Part shown: positions 26,431 through 35,859 of the stretch, one piece after another
Layout of the letters: each line of letters begins with the position of its first letter
How positions within the stretch are numbered: position 1 is the stretch's first letter
Source: Alteromonas sp. RKMC-009
GTDB lineage: Bacteria > Pseudomonadota > Gammaproteobacteria > Enterobacterales > Alteromonadaceae
NCBI RefSeq assembly: GCF_003584565.2
Contig: NZ_CP031010.1
Location: 4,278,001 to 4,342,000, forward strand
Length of the DNA stretch: 64,000 bases
Reading direction: 5' to 3'
Program-made: the position numbers and the translations under genes
Notes under the pieces: generated by a model
Seen by the model: only the letters and a program-made list of their open reading frames with translations
Told to the model about the DNA's origin: nothing
The model's database searches: none

Positions 26431-27444
26431 GTGCCTGTGACAGCAGATTCGCTTTTGAATACAACCATGCCACGCTGCCTGCTTGCCGGCGAAGTGATGG
26501 TGGAATTATCCCGCGCGGAACCCGGATTGTTCAGGCAGAGTTTTGCCGGCGATGTTTACAATACGGCGGTATATCTCAAGCGCTGCCTGCCCGCCTGCGA
26601 GGTGAGCATGCTAACCGCTGTGGGACGGGATCCCTTTAGTGTAGCTATGAAACAAGCCATGGTTGAGGAGGGTATCAACACCGGCTTCATACTCACCCAT
26701 CCCGGAAAGGGGCCGGGACTCTACGCCATTCATACCGACGCCAGCGGAGAAAGAAGCTTTCAGTACTGGCGCAATGACGCGGCAGCAAGGGAGTGGGTAA
26801 CGCTGTGGCAGCAAACCCTCACCGGCTCAGAACCATCACCTTTACCGCAGGCAGATTTAATTTATCTGAGCGGAATTACACTGGCGGTGCTGGATGAAAC
26901 CCAACGGGCTTTATTGTTCGACTGGCTGCATCAGGCAAGAGAAAGCGGCACCAGAGTAGCATTCGATCCTAACTACCGGCCGCAACTGTGGGCATCTGTT
27001 GATGAAGCCGCAGTATGGACCCGACGGGCTTACCGTATTGCTGATATCGCCTTTCCCGGCATGGATGAACACAAACTGCTTTTCGGTCACAAAGACTGTT
27101 TTGATGTGATGGATATTGTAGCTGGCTGGGGCGTGAAAGAAGTTGTTGCGAAGAACGGAACCGACCAGATACGCGTGCTGTTTAATGAAACTATGGTGAC
27201 CATTCCCGTGACACCGGTAGCCCATGTTGTCGATACCACCTCGGCGGGTGACGGATTTACCGGCGGCTATCTGGCAGCACGCCTCGACGGAAAAAGCGTA
27301 CGTCAGGCCGCGCAGCAGGGGGCTGACGTGGCGGCCACCATTATCCGGTTTCCGGGAGCCATAGTGCCGGAACCCGCTTTCACAGAGGCTTTAAACCGGC
27401 TCCGCGACACAGAAACTACTGCCCGTCCGGAAACGGCAGGATAA
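26431..27444 (+). CDS. kdgK: 2-keto-3-deoxygluconate kinase (PfkB family)
   Basis: A 337-aa ribokinase-fold sugar kinase. The catalytic signature DTTSAGDGFTGGYLAARL, with its catalytic Asp, is near residue 270, and the N-terminal CLLAGEVMVEL resembles IGECMIEL of KdgK. The substrate-side YWRNDAAAREW is typical of KDG kinases. It phosphorylates KDG to KDPG, which Entner-Doudoroff aldolase (not here) splits. GTG at 26431 sits just after the iclR stop with AGG upstream. ATG at 26467 aligns better with the family N-terminus but lacks a ribosome site, so the start is uncertain. Confidence 0.9.
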   Translation: MPVTADSLLNTTMPRCLLAGEVMVELSRAEPGLFRQSFAGDVYNTAVYLKRCLPACEVSMLTAVGRDPFSVAMKQAMVEEGINTGFILTHPGKGPGLYAIHTDASGERSFQYWRNDAAAREWVTLWQQTLTGSEPSPLPQADLIYLSGITLAVLDETQRALLFDWLHQARESGTRVAFDPNYRPQLWASVDEAAVWTRRAYRIADIAFPGMDEHKLLFGHKDCFDVMDIVAGWGVKEVVAKNGTDQIRVLFNETMVTIPVTPVAHVVDTTSAGDGFTGGYLAARLDGKSVRQAAQQGADVAATIIRFPGAIVPEPAFTEALNRLRDTETTARPETAG

Positions 27445-27495
27445 ACCGGGGTTCGTAGCCCCTTCGTTATTTACGGAAAAATAAGAAGACCGCAC

Positions 27496-28284
27496 ATGCT
27501 TGAAAAACAACGGCATCAACTGATCATCAGTGCCCTGGATGAAACCGAATTTCTCAGTGTGAAAGATCTCTGCTCACAGTTAAAATCGTCAGAAGCCACC
27601 ATCCGCAGGGATTTAGTCAAGCTGGCGGCACTGGATAAAATTCGCAAAATTCGTGGCGGTGCGCAGGTAAAAGAGAATGCGGTACGGGATAGCAAACCCG
27701 GGCTATCTGCCAGCATTTTTGCGCAGGACAGAAGCCGTAATGCGAACACTAAGCGTATGATTGCCAAAGCGGCCACCCAGCTCGTTCAGGACGGTGAGGC
27801 TATCATTATAAACGGTGGTACATCGACGTTCATGATGGCAGAGTTCCTTGCAGACAGAAAACTGAACATCCTGACTAACTCATTCATTCTTGCCCACGAA
27901 CTGCTGGAAAGCAGCCAGAATCAGGTTGCCCTGCCCGGCGGACAGGTTTACCGCCACCAGAGCATTATTCTCAGCTCGTTTGAAAACGATACGACGCAAA
28001 AATACCGGGGCAGCATGATGTTCATGGGGTCACCGGGCGTCAGCGAATTTGGCATCATGGAAACCGACCCGCTGCTTATTCTCGCAGAACAGAAGCTTCG
28101 CAAACGGGCTGACAAACTGGTGGTACTGGCTGACAGCACCAAAATCGGTGTGAAAGGCAACCTGCTTTTCTGTGGTCTGGAGGAAGTAGACATTGTAATC
28201 ACCGACAGCCAGGCCAACCCTGAAGCTGTGCAACGTATCAGGCAGCATGGCGTGGATGTCATGATTGTTGAGGCGTGTGGTTAG
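27496..28284 (+). CDS. DeoR-family transcriptional regulator
   Basis: A 262-aa DeoR/GlpR-type regulator. The N-terminal helix-turn-helix is FLSVKDLCSQLKSSEATIRRDLVKL (about residues 17-41, KIRKIRGGA following). The sugar-phosphate-sensing domain has INGGTSTFMMAEFL, ILTNSFILAHEL, VALPGGQVY and VLADSTKIG. Effectors of this family are phosphorylated sugars. It is the last gene of the GH105-kdgK operon, 51 bases after kdgK. A second regulator in the same operon suggests control of another branch, for example rhamnose or the following receptor gene; its target is unknown. Confidence 0.9.
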   Translation: MLEKQRHQLIISALDETEFLSVKDLCSQLKSSEATIRRDLVKLAALDKIRKIRGGAQVKENAVRDSKPGLSASIFAQDRSRNANTKRMIAKAATQLVQDGEAIIINGGTSTFMMAEFLADRKLNILTNSFILAHELLESSQNQVALPGGQVYRHQSIILSSFENDTTQKYRGSMMFMGSPGVSEFGIMETDPLLILAEQKLRKRADKLVVLADSTKIGVKGNLLFCGLEEVDIVITDSQANPEAVQRIRQHGVDVMIVEACG

Positions 28285-28592
28285 TACCGCGCCTCCGTGT
28301 TTCCCGCCGCAAGCCCCTCCGCCCAACATTAGTGCAATTTGCACTCTCCACGCTCAACATTCAGCTAAATAGCATATTTATTCACCAGAAATTATCTTGT
28401 ATATATCTATAAAAACTGAAAACCTCGCTGCACTTTAACTGAAATATTAGTAAAGCCATCCTCATAAATACGAAATTCAACGCGATAAATAGGATACTCA
28501 CACTATACAAAAGTATCAAAGGCAGACTTATTGCACCCGCAATCCTTAAATGTATATACCTATTAAAATACTACCTGCATAAGGATGCGATA
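28285..28592. promoter_or_regulatory. Intergenic region before TonB receptor 2, with palindrome at 28331-28345
   Basis: No gene is seen in these 308 bases. AGTGCAATTTGCACT at 28331-28345 is a perfect dyad of seven-bp arms around one base. It has no T-run, so it looks like an operator rather than a terminator. It could bind the DeoR protein encoded just upstream or mark the receptor promoter. The rest is AT-rich, consistent with a promoter; no confident -35/-10 pair was picked. Confidence 0.5.
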
Positions 28593-30908
28593 ATGAAAGC
28601 CACACACACTGCTTCTCTTTCTCCGCTTTTCAAACGTTCCGCACTGTGCTTTTTCGTCACTGCGGCGATGTCTTCCGGTGCTGCTTTTGCTCAGGAACCG
28701 GCAAATGCCACAACACCGGCCAGTCAGTCAGATTCTGACCTGCTGGAGCGTATAGAAGTTACCGCCACCCGCCGCACCACCACACTGCAGGAAACGCCGG
28801 TGGCGATATCCGCATTGTCAGGCAAAACGTTGAAGCGAACGGGGATCACCAGTGTGAGCGAGTTCACGAAGATGGTGCCGGGAATGCGTATTGAGGAAAG
28901 CAGCCCCGGGAATCAGCGGATTAGTTTACGTGGCGTGACAGCACCGGGCGAAGGAACGGTGGGTATTTACTATGATGAAACGCCGCTGAGTGGCTCAGTG
29001 GGGGTTAGCAGCAATGCCGGAGGCCGCCCTCCGATGGCGTCATTATTCGACGTAAACCGTGTTGAAGTGGTTCGCGGACCACAAGGCACATTGTACGGCG
29101 CAGGCTCAATGGGTGGTGCTATCCGTACTATCTTTAACAAGCCCATTGATGATTTCGAAGGCGCGGTAGAGTTATCAACCGGTACCATTGAGCATGGTGG
29201 CACAACGTCATCAGTTGATGCCATGGTAAACGTTCCGCTGATTGAAGGTGTACTGGATGCCCGTGTGGTCGGTTTCAAAAAATCCAGTGACGGTTATGTT
29301 GATAACACGTTTCTTGGCATCGAAGACACCAACGATTACGACAAAGAAGGGGGGCGCATTATGCTGCGGTACACCCCAAGTGAAGATATCACGCTGGACG
29401 CCATGTACCTGATGGACTCCACAGAAGCCGGTAACGGCCAGTGGCATCCCACAGTTGGCGAATTGGAGTCGGTATCACAAATCAACCAGCCCTTTGAAGA
29501 TACAACCAAGTTATACAGCGCAACGCTGAACTGGGAGATGGATTTTGCCACGCTTACTGCCACTACCGGCTATTTTAAGCGCTGGACCGAGTTCAACATG
29601 GATGACAGTTATTACATCGACACCTACCTCACAGAAGACCGTTGTCAGTCGCGCTGGAACGACGGTACGGCCTGTGATGAAGCGACCCTGACGGAATACT
29701 ACGATTACGTCAACGGGCTGACGCCGGCAGTGTTGCAGCATAAAGGTTATATGACCAACAAGACCCACGAAATCCGGCTGACTTCAAATATGGAAACCGC
29801 CATTGACTGGACCGTCGGTGCCTTCTATCAGAAACGGAATGACTACGTACAATCTCAGGATGGCGCAGCTGACGCTGCAACCGGCGAGCTGATCGAGCCG
29901 ATGGAGCTATTCTACCGCCGGTATATTCTGGATGATCTTGAGCAAAAAGCGGTGTTTGGCGAAGTTACCTGGCATACGACAGACAAGCTGGCACTGACCG
30001 TGGGTACCCGCTGGTTTGATTACGACAAAGTCGTCACCGGTGAAACCACTGATGCATGGGAACTGATCAACGCGTTTAAGAAGCCCCGCACGTCGCAGGA
30101 ATTTTCCGAAAGTGACTTTATGTTCAAATTTAACGCGGCGTGGGAAGTTGATGCTGACATGATGGTCTATGCCACTGCAGCAGAAGGGTTTCGTCCCGGC
30201 GGTGCGAATAACGTAATCGGACTGGAAGAAATGCTTACCGGCTATCAGTCAGATTCTTTGTGGAACTATGAAGCCGGTTTCAAAAGCTCCTGGCTAGACC
30301 GCGATGTGCAATTTAATGCTGCGGCTTACCTGATTGACTGGGAAAACATGCAGGTGCGCGGGCGGACGACAGACGGCGCATTCTCCTTCTTATCCAATGC
30401 CGGGACAGCACAAATCACCGGCCTCGAGCTGGAAAGTGGCTGGCGCGTAACAGATGACTTCCTGCTTACCGGAAATATGAATTTCCTGAATGCTGAGTTA
30501 ACCGCCGATCAGGTCAGTGATGTGATTTTAGCGCCTGGTCAGGATGGTGACCGCATTCCTTACATACCTGAAGTAACCGCCATGATTGCGGCCACCTGGA
30601 CACTGCCGGCCCTGATTGACGGCTTCGACGGTTCGGTCCGTGCCGATGCCAATTATGTGGGCTCTTCCTACTCTGAACTGCGACCCGACGACACCTATTA
30701 TCTGAAGCTCGACAGCTACACCTTGGCAAATGTCCGCTTCAATCTGGATAACTACGACAACGGCTGGGGTTTATCGCTGTACGTGAACAACCTGTTCGAC
30801 AAGAACGCCATAACCTATATCAGCGGCAGTTCATCATATCCCAATGTGTTTGCCAGTAGCGCTCAACCCAGAACAGTTGGTATAACCGTACGTAAAGACT
30901 TCTTCTGA
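28593..30908 (+). CDS. TonB-dependent outer-membrane receptor
   Basis: A 771-aa receptor with signal peptide (SALCFFVTAAMSSGAAFAQ) and a TonB-box-like LERIEVTATRR. The plug domain has ETPVAISALSGKTL, ISLRGVTAPG and VEVVRGPQGTLYGAGSMGGAIRTI, and the C-terminus is the aromatic VRKDFF. It belongs to the FecA/FepA-like class with the GPQGTLYG signature, not the longer sugar-receptor class of the gene at 10823. The M14 peptidase gene starts 64 bases after it with no terminator between, so the likely cargo is a peptide or peptide-derived compound. A siderophore or vitamin cannot be excluded. Confidence 0.9.
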   Translation: MKATHTASLSPLFKRSALCFFVTAAMSSGAAFAQEPANATTPASQSDSDLLERIEVTATRRTTTLQETPVAISALSGKTLKRTGITSVSEFTKMVPGMRIEESSPGNQRISLRGVTAPGEGTVGIYYDETPLSGSVGVSSNAGGRPPMASLFDVNRVEVVRGPQGTLYGAGSMGGAIRTIFNKPIDDFEGAVELSTGTIEHGGTTSSVDAMVNVPLIEGVLDARVVGFKKSSDGYVDNTFLGIEDTNDYDKEGGRIMLRYTPSEDITLDAMYLMDSTEAGNGQWHPTVGELESVSQINQPFEDTTKLYSATLNWEMDFATLTATTGYFKRWTEFNMDDSYYIDTYLTEDRCQSRWNDGTACDEATLTEYYDYVNGLTPAVLQHKGYMTNKTHEIRLTSNMETAIDWTVGAFYQKRNDYVQSQDGAADAATGELIEPMELFYRRYILDDLEQKAVFGEVTWHTTDKLALTVGTRWFDYDKVVTGETTDAWELINAFKKPRTSQEFSESDFMFKFNAAWEVDADMMVYATAAEGFRPGGANNVIGLEEMLTGYQSDSLWNYEAGFKSSWLDRDVQFNAAAYLIDWENMQVRGRTTDGAFSFLSNAGTAQITGLELESGWRVTDDFLLTGNMNFLNAELTADQVSDVILAPGQDGDRIPYIPEVTAMIAATWTLPALIDGFDGSVRADANYVGSSYSELRPDDTYYLKLDSYTLANVRFNLDNYDNGWGLSLYVNNLFDKNAITYISGSSSYPNVFASSAQPRTVGITVRKDFF

Positions 30909-30972
30909 CGGACACTCAGGCAATGGCACTACAGTGCGGTTGCCGGATAACAACATTAAAAAAGGAACAAAT

Positions 30973-33594
30973 ATGACTATTTCCAACGGGGCGTTTTTAA
31001 CAGCAAAGCCCGTTAAATCCTTTAGAAAGCTGGCTCTGGGTTTGATGATCAGTGGCTTGCTTGGCACCTCTGCGCCGGTACTGGCACAAAACGATGCCAT
31101 ACCTGCTCCGGTTGATGTACTGGGGCACGCCCCGGGTGATGATTTTTATCTGGCGAATTACGAAGATTCACTGAAGTATTTTCATGCGCTGGCAGACAGC
31201 ACGGATAAAATGCAGATGTTCACGGCGGGTAAAACCACGCAAGGTAAAACCTTCGAATACGCCATCATCTCCACACCGGAAAACCTGGCGAAGTGGGAAG
31301 AGTATAAAGCCATTTCCCGCAGGCTGGCTGACTCCAGAGATTTGACGGATGAGGAAGCCCGGAAACTGGCTGCCACCTCAAAAATTATCGTTCATATTGA
31401 TGGCGGTATGCACGCCTCTGAAGTGGCTGACCATCAGCTCCCTATCAAACTGGCTCATACCATGGTGACCTCAGACGACCCGAAAATCAGCCGCATCCTT
31501 GACGATGTGATTCTGGTTTTATGGCCAACCCTGAACCCGGACGGACAGGACATGGTGGTTGACTGGTATCGTCAGAACACCGGAACAGAGCACGAAACCA
31601 GCCCCATGCCGTGGCTGTATCAGGAGTACGTCGGCCACGACAACAACCGTGACGGCTACATGCTGAATATGACAGAAAGCCGCTCTGTCACCGCTCAGGT
31701 TCAGGAGAATGCGCCTGCGATTTTCTATTCCCAGCACCAGAAAGCGCCTTTCCCTGCCCGGATTTGGGTACCGCCGTTTTCAGATCCTATTTCAGAAAAT
31801 ATCGACCCGCTGGTACGACACTGGACCAGCCTGATTGGCATGCACATGATTGGCGAGTTCGAGCACCAGCAGTTACCGGGAGCTATCGCGCAGGCCCGGT
31901 TTGACAACTGGTTCCCGGGCTTTCTGGATTACACCCACGCCTTCCGCCACACTATTTCCTATTTCACGGAAACGGCTCTTCACCTTTACGCCACGCCCTG
32001 GGAATACGATGCCAAAGACTTTCCGGATAACCGCAAAGATCTGAAGCCTCAGGTGATGTATCCGTCTCCGTGGAAAGGCGGCAAATGGACGCTGGGTGAT
32101 GCCGTACACTATATGGAAGTGGCTTCGATCTCTACGCTGGATACTGCATCACGCTACCGCGAGCAAATCTTGTATGACCGCTATCAGTCAGGTCGCGATA
32201 CCGTCGCCCGTTTTAAAGAAGAAGGGCCTTTTGCCTGGATAATTCCGGCTCAGCAACACGATTTATCAGAGGCCGGTGAACTGGTTGAAGTCATGCTGCG
32301 CCAGCAGATTGAAGTGTATCAGGTAAGTAAATCCGCTACATTTGGCGACACCAAAGTCGCTGCAGGCAGCTGGGTTATCCCCATGGATCAGCCGTTCGCC
32401 GGACTGGTACAGGAGTTGTTTGAACGTCAAACGTATCCTGCTACCTTTGTTGATAAAGACGGCCTTCCGGAAAATCTGCCCTACGATGCCACAGGCTGGA
32501 CTTTACCCCTGCAAATGGGTGTGGATACAGTAGCGCTGACATCCAAATTGTCTGAGCGCGACAAGAAGAAACTGAAAGCTGTTACAACAGTAGATCTGCC
32601 CTCCGGTATTGAAGGCCGCGGTAATGTATTTGTTGCTCCTCAGAATCAGAATGCCAGCTTCGCCCTGATTAATGCAGCCCTTGCAAAGGGTGCTTCGGTA
32701 AACCGCGGAATGCATGACGAGCAACCCGCATTCTTTATTTCAGGGATAGACAAAGACAGCGCTGAAGCGCTGGCCACAGCCCACGATGTTACTCTGCAAG
32801 GCACTTCCCGCGCACCTGAAAATGCGCAGGCAGTAGAAACAGCGAGAGTTGGACTCTACCGTCCGTGGAAACCGTCTATGGATGAAGGCTGGACCCGCTG
32901 GATATTTGAGCAGTACGGTTACAACCCGGTTACCCTGTACAACGACGATATGAAAGCCGGAGATTTACTGTCGAAAATTGATGTCCTGGTACTGCCGGAC
33001 ATCGATTTAAGCTGGATCACCGAAGGCTTCAGTGCACCTAAGAGCGACAGCTGGTATAACCGTACAGGTGGTGCCACAGAAGATCCTGTACCGGCAAAAT
33101 ATGCCGGAGGCATTGGTTCAGAAGGTGCACAGGCATTACGGGATTTTGTTGCCCGTGGCGGTAAACTCATTGCCTTCAACCAGGCGTCTGATGCCGCTAT
33201 CAGCTTACTGGGACTGCCGGTAAAAAATGTCCTCGCCGGTGTGGGCAGTGACGTTTTCTACTGTGCCGGTGCGCTGGTACAAACCGAACTGAATAAAGAA
33301 GCTGACAGTGCCGCCACACAGGGCCTGCCGGACGACCCGGTAGTGATGTTCTCTCACGGTCCTGCCTTTGATACATTACCCGGCTTTGACGGCACCATAT
33401 TGTCTTCCTATCCTGAAGAAGGTGACGTATTGCTGAGCGGTGTGTTGCTGCATCCCGAAGCTATCAATGGCAAAGCGGCTGCTATGGAAGTGAATTACGG
33501 TGACGGCGAGGTGTACCTGCTGGGCTTCCAGCCTCAATGGCGCGCCCAGTCACACGGCACGTACAAGTTTATCTTCAACAACCTGTACAAGTAA
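30973..33594 (+). CDS. M14-family zinc carboxypeptidase-like exported peptidase
   Basis: The start at 30973 has AAGGAA eight bases upstream and begins a signal peptide (LALGLMISGLLGTSAPVLAQ). The 873-aa protein has an M14 catalytic domain at about residues 60-390. The zinc motif is His147-x-x-Glu150 (GGMHASEV), then LNPDGQDMV, a candidate third ligand in YSQHQKAPFP, and Glu in FTETAL. The C-terminal half has no recognised catalytic motif and holds a class I glutamine amidotransferase-like/beta-galactosidase-trimerisation-like fold (GGKLIAFN region). It should cleave peptides in the periplasm, partnering the receptor upstream. The hut operon lies directly downstream beyond a terminator. Confidence 0.85.
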   Translation: MTISNGAFLTAKPVKSFRKLALGLMISGLLGTSAPVLAQNDAIPAPVDVLGHAPGDDFYLANYEDSLKYFHALADSTDKMQMFTAGKTTQGKTFEYAIISTPENLAKWEEYKAISRRLADSRDLTDEEARKLAATSKIIVHIDGGMHASEVADHQLPIKLAHTMVTSDDPKISRILDDVILVLWPTLNPDGQDMVVDWYRQNTGTEHETSPMPWLYQEYVGHDNNRDGYMLNMTESRSVTAQVQENAPAIFYSQHQKAPFPARIWVPPFSDPISENIDPLVRHWTSLIGMHMIGEFEHQQLPGAIAQARFDNWFPGFLDYTHAFRHTISYFTETALHLYATPWEYDAKDFPDNRKDLKPQVMYPSPWKGGKWTLGDAVHYMEVASISTLDTASRYREQILYDRYQSGRDTVARFKEEGPFAWIIPAQQHDLSEAGELVEVMLRQQIEVYQVSKSATFGDTKVAAGSWVIPMDQPFAGLVQELFERQTYPATFVDKDGLPENLPYDATGWTLPLQMGVDTVALTSKLSERDKKKLKAVTTVDLPSGIEGRGNVFVAPQNQNASFALINAALAKGASVNRGMHDEQPAFFISGIDKDSAEALATAHDVTLQGTSRAPENAQAVETARVGLYRPWKPSMDEGWTRWIFEQYGYNPVTLYNDDMKAGDLLSKIDVLVLPDIDLSWITEGFSAPKSDSWYNRTGGATEDPVPAKYAGGIGSEGAQALRDFVARGGKLIAFNQASDAAISLLGLPVKNVLAGVGSDVFYCAGALVQTELNKEADSAATQGLPDDPVVMFSHGPAFDTLPGFDGTILSSYPEEGDVLLSGVLLHPEAINGKAAAMEVNYGDGEVYLLGFQPQWRAQSHGTYKFIFNNLYK

Positions 33595-33616
33595 CGCCAC
33601 AACGCATAACTATGCA

Positions 33617-33650
33617 ACCGGCTCTGTCAACGACTGAGCCGGTATTTTTG
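33617..33650 (+). terminator. Rho-independent terminator after the M14 peptidase
   Basis: ACCGGCTC and GAGCCGGT form the stem, extendable by GTC/GAC inside, followed by ATTTTTGTT. It separates the receptor-peptidase unit from hutF. Confidence 0.85.
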
Positions 33651-33667
33651 TTCCCTTTCTCAAATTA

Positions 33668-33677
33668 TGTCTATACA
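33668..33677. promoter_or_regulatory. HutC operator candidate upstream of hutF
   Basis: TGTCTATACA has TGT/ACA outer halves and lies 20 bases before the hutF start. Similar boxes at 37201 and 37327 stand before the permease and hutI. Known HutC sites in other gammaproteobacteria are TGTATATACA-like, so this is a good match. Confidence 0.7.
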
Positions 33678-33697
33678 ATAAATTTATCATCCCCCGA

Positions 33698-35086
33698 ATG
33701 GTAGCTACCATGACATCACACACTGCATCGCTTTCTGACTATACCCTTTTCGCCCGTCATGTTTTGCTCCCTGACGGCTGGCATCAGGATCAGCGCATCA
33801 GTATTGCCGGCGGGAAAATAAGTCATATCACACCGGCAAGCCCTGAACCTTCAGATCTTGTGATTGATGTGCTGCTTCCCGGCATGCCAAATCTGCACAG
33901 TCACGCGTTTCAAAGAGGGATGGCCGGGCTTGCAGAAGTGAAAGGACCGGGCGCAGATTCGTTCTGGACCTGGCGGCAGGTCATGTACCGCTTTTTAGAA
34001 AAACTCACACCGGACGATCTTACTGCGATTGCCACCCTTGCATACATCGAAATGCTGGAGAGCGGGTTTACCCGTGTAGGCGAATTTCATTACCTTCACC
34101 ATGCGCCTGATGGTAAACCTTACAGCCAGCCCGCAGCTATGAGTGATGCCATCATCGATGCTGCCATCAGTACCGGCATCAACCTCACAATGCTTCCGGT
34201 TTTCTATGCACACAGTGGTTTCGGCGGTCAGGCGCCTGAAGCCGCACAGCAACGCTTCATTCACAGCACTGACGACTTCGGTAAACTCTATGAACATATT
34301 GAACGTCGGCTGCTGACTACAGACGGTGCCGTAACCGGCGTAGCCCCTCACAGTTTACGGGCGGTGACTGCAGAAGAGCTGCAGTTTTTAACATCGCTGG
34401 GGAACGGACCGGTTCACATTCACATTGCTGAGCAAATGAAAGAGGTGAACAGTTGTCTGGCCCATTACGGCGCCCGTCCCGTTCAGTGGTTGCTGGACAA
34501 TCAGCCCGTGAATGCGCGCTGGTGTCTGGTGCATGCTACTCACCTGGATGAGGCCGAAATTTCTGCCCTTGCCCGTTCACAAGCTGTCGCCGGGTTGTGC
34601 CCTGTTACCGAAGCCAATCTGGGTGACGGCCTGTTTCCGCTTACCCCGTTCCTGGAGGCCGGCGGCCGCATTGGTGTGGGTTCAGACTCCAACGTGAAAA
34701 TTGATGCGCCGGAAGAGTTGCGCCTGCTTGAATATGGTCAGCGTCTGCAACTGCAAAACAGGAATGTGAGCCAGCGTCATACAGGCGAACGCTGTGGTCA
34801 GTCTTTGTGGCAACAAAGCGTTGCCGGCGGCGCTCAGGCACTGGGCACGGCTCCCGGATTGCAACCCGGCGCCTGTGCCGATATGGTTTCTTTGAAAATC
34901 AGCGGGTTACCCGATATGCTAAGGTCTCACGATAATATTATCGAGCAACTGGTTTTCTGTCACAATAAAGACCTGATTGACTGTGTGTGGGTAAATGGCC
35001 TGCTTACAGTAAAAGAAGGCCGTCATGCCGGCAGAGAACACGCGCAACGCGCCTTCATTAAGACCATTAACAGAGTATTTCAGTAA
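33698..35086 (+). CDS. hutF: Formimidoylglutamate deiminase
   Basis: A 462-aa amidohydrolase. The metal site is visible as NLHSHAFQRGMAGL, HIHIAEQ, HATHLDEAE and GSDSNVKIDAPEEL. HutF converts N-formimino-L-glutamate to N-formyl-L-glutamate plus ammonia, the fourth step of the five-step histidine pathway, with HutG doing the last. Both are present here, so the route is internally consistent. ATG at 33698 or 33710 are both possible. Its stop overlaps the hutC start (TAATG), so the two are translationally coupled and autoregulated together. Confidence 0.95.
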   Translation: MVATMTSHTASLSDYTLFARHVLLPDGWHQDQRISIAGGKISHITPASPEPSDLVIDVLLPGMPNLHSHAFQRGMAGLAEVKGPGADSFWTWRQVMYRFLEKLTPDDLTAIATLAYIEMLESGFTRVGEFHYLHHAPDGKPYSQPAAMSDAIIDAAISTGINLTMLPVFYAHSGFGGQAPEAAQQRFIHSTDDFGKLYEHIERRLLTTDGAVTGVAPHSLRAVTAEELQFLTSLGNGPVHIHIAEQMKEVNSCLAHYGARPVQWLLDNQPVNARWCLVHATHLDEAEISALARSQAVAGLCPVTEANLGDGLFPLTPFLEAGGRIGVGSDSNVKIDAPEELRLLEYGQRLQLQNRNVSQRHTGERCGQSLWQQSVAGGAQALGTAPGLQPGACADMVSLKISGLPDMLRSHDNIIEQLVFCHNKDLIDCVWVNGLLTVKEGRHAGREHAQRAFIKTINRVFQ

Positions 35087-35823
35087 TGCCGCCAGAACCG
35101 CAGGAAAAAGGGGTCAAAGATACGCTGCACCAGACAATCTGCAACGATATTCGTCAGCAGATCTTGTCGGGCACCTGGCCTCCGGGTTACAAAATCCCTT
35201 TTGAGCATGAGCTTGTTGAGAACTACGGGTGCTCCCGTATGACGGTAAACAAAGCCATTACCTCTCTGGTAGATGAAGGATTGATTCACCGCCGCCGTCG
35301 CGCCGGCTCTTTTGTGGCGCGTCCGAAAATTCAGTCTGTCATTGTGGATATTCCTGATATACAAACTGAAATCGCTAACCGGGGGCAGCCATACGGCTTC
35401 TCTCTGTTATCACGGCGCAAACGCACCGCGCAGAAGCGGAAAACGGAAGAACTGGAACTGGGTGCTGACAATCCGTTATTGGAATTACGCTGTCTGCACC
35501 TGGCAAGTAACCGGCCCTTTGCACTGGAAATGCGTCTCATCAACCTGAATGCCGTTCCGGAGGCTGAAGGCATCACGTTTGAGGATGTGTCGCCGGGTCA
35601 CTGGCTGCTTGAACATGTAGCCTGGAGTAAAGCCCAGCACCGTATCTCTGCCATTTCAGCCAATGCAGAACAGGCTGAAGCGCTGGGTATTGAAGAAGGT
35701 ACAGCATGCCTGTTGCTGGAGCGTCAGACATGGCGTGGCGGCGAAGGGATCACCTACGTAAGGCAATTGTTTCCGGGCGATGCCTATAATCTTCTCGCCC
35801 GTTTCTCACCCGCTTTCGGTTAA
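35086..35823 (+). CDS. hutC: Histidine utilisation repressor, GntR/HutC family
   Basis: A 245-aa regulator with a GntR winged helix (residues of about 12-80: IPFEHELVENYGCSRMTVNKAITSL is the recognition region) and a UTRA effector domain. The effector domain has LEMRLINLNAVPEA and HRISAISANAEQAEALGI, typical of HutC. Urocanate is the inducer in this family. It overlaps hutF by one base. Its targets are likely the three TGTCTATACA-like boxes around the cluster, one of them in front of its own operon. Confidence 0.95.
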   Translation: MPPEPQEKGVKDTLHQTICNDIRQQILSGTWPPGYKIPFEHELVENYGCSRMTVNKAITSLVDEGLIHRRRRAGSFVARPKIQSVIVDIPDIQTEIANRGQPYGFSLLSRRKRTAQKRKTEELELGADNPLLELRCLHLASNRPFALEMRLINLNAVPEAEGITFEDVSPGHWLLEHVAWSKAQHRISAISANAEQAEALGIEEGTACLLLERQTWRGGEGITYVRQLFPGDAYNLLARFSPAFG

Positions 35824-35852
35824 CCGCAGCCACCCTTTTTTAATGGTTGCGG
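35824..35852. terminator. Bidirectional terminator-like hairpin between hutC and the permease gene
   Basis: CCGCAGCCA and TGGTTGCGG pair with one G-T, around an 11-base loop, between two convergent genes. The loop rather than the tail carries the T-run, so termination strength is uncertain. Confidence 0.5.
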
Positions 35853-35859
35853 CTTCCTG

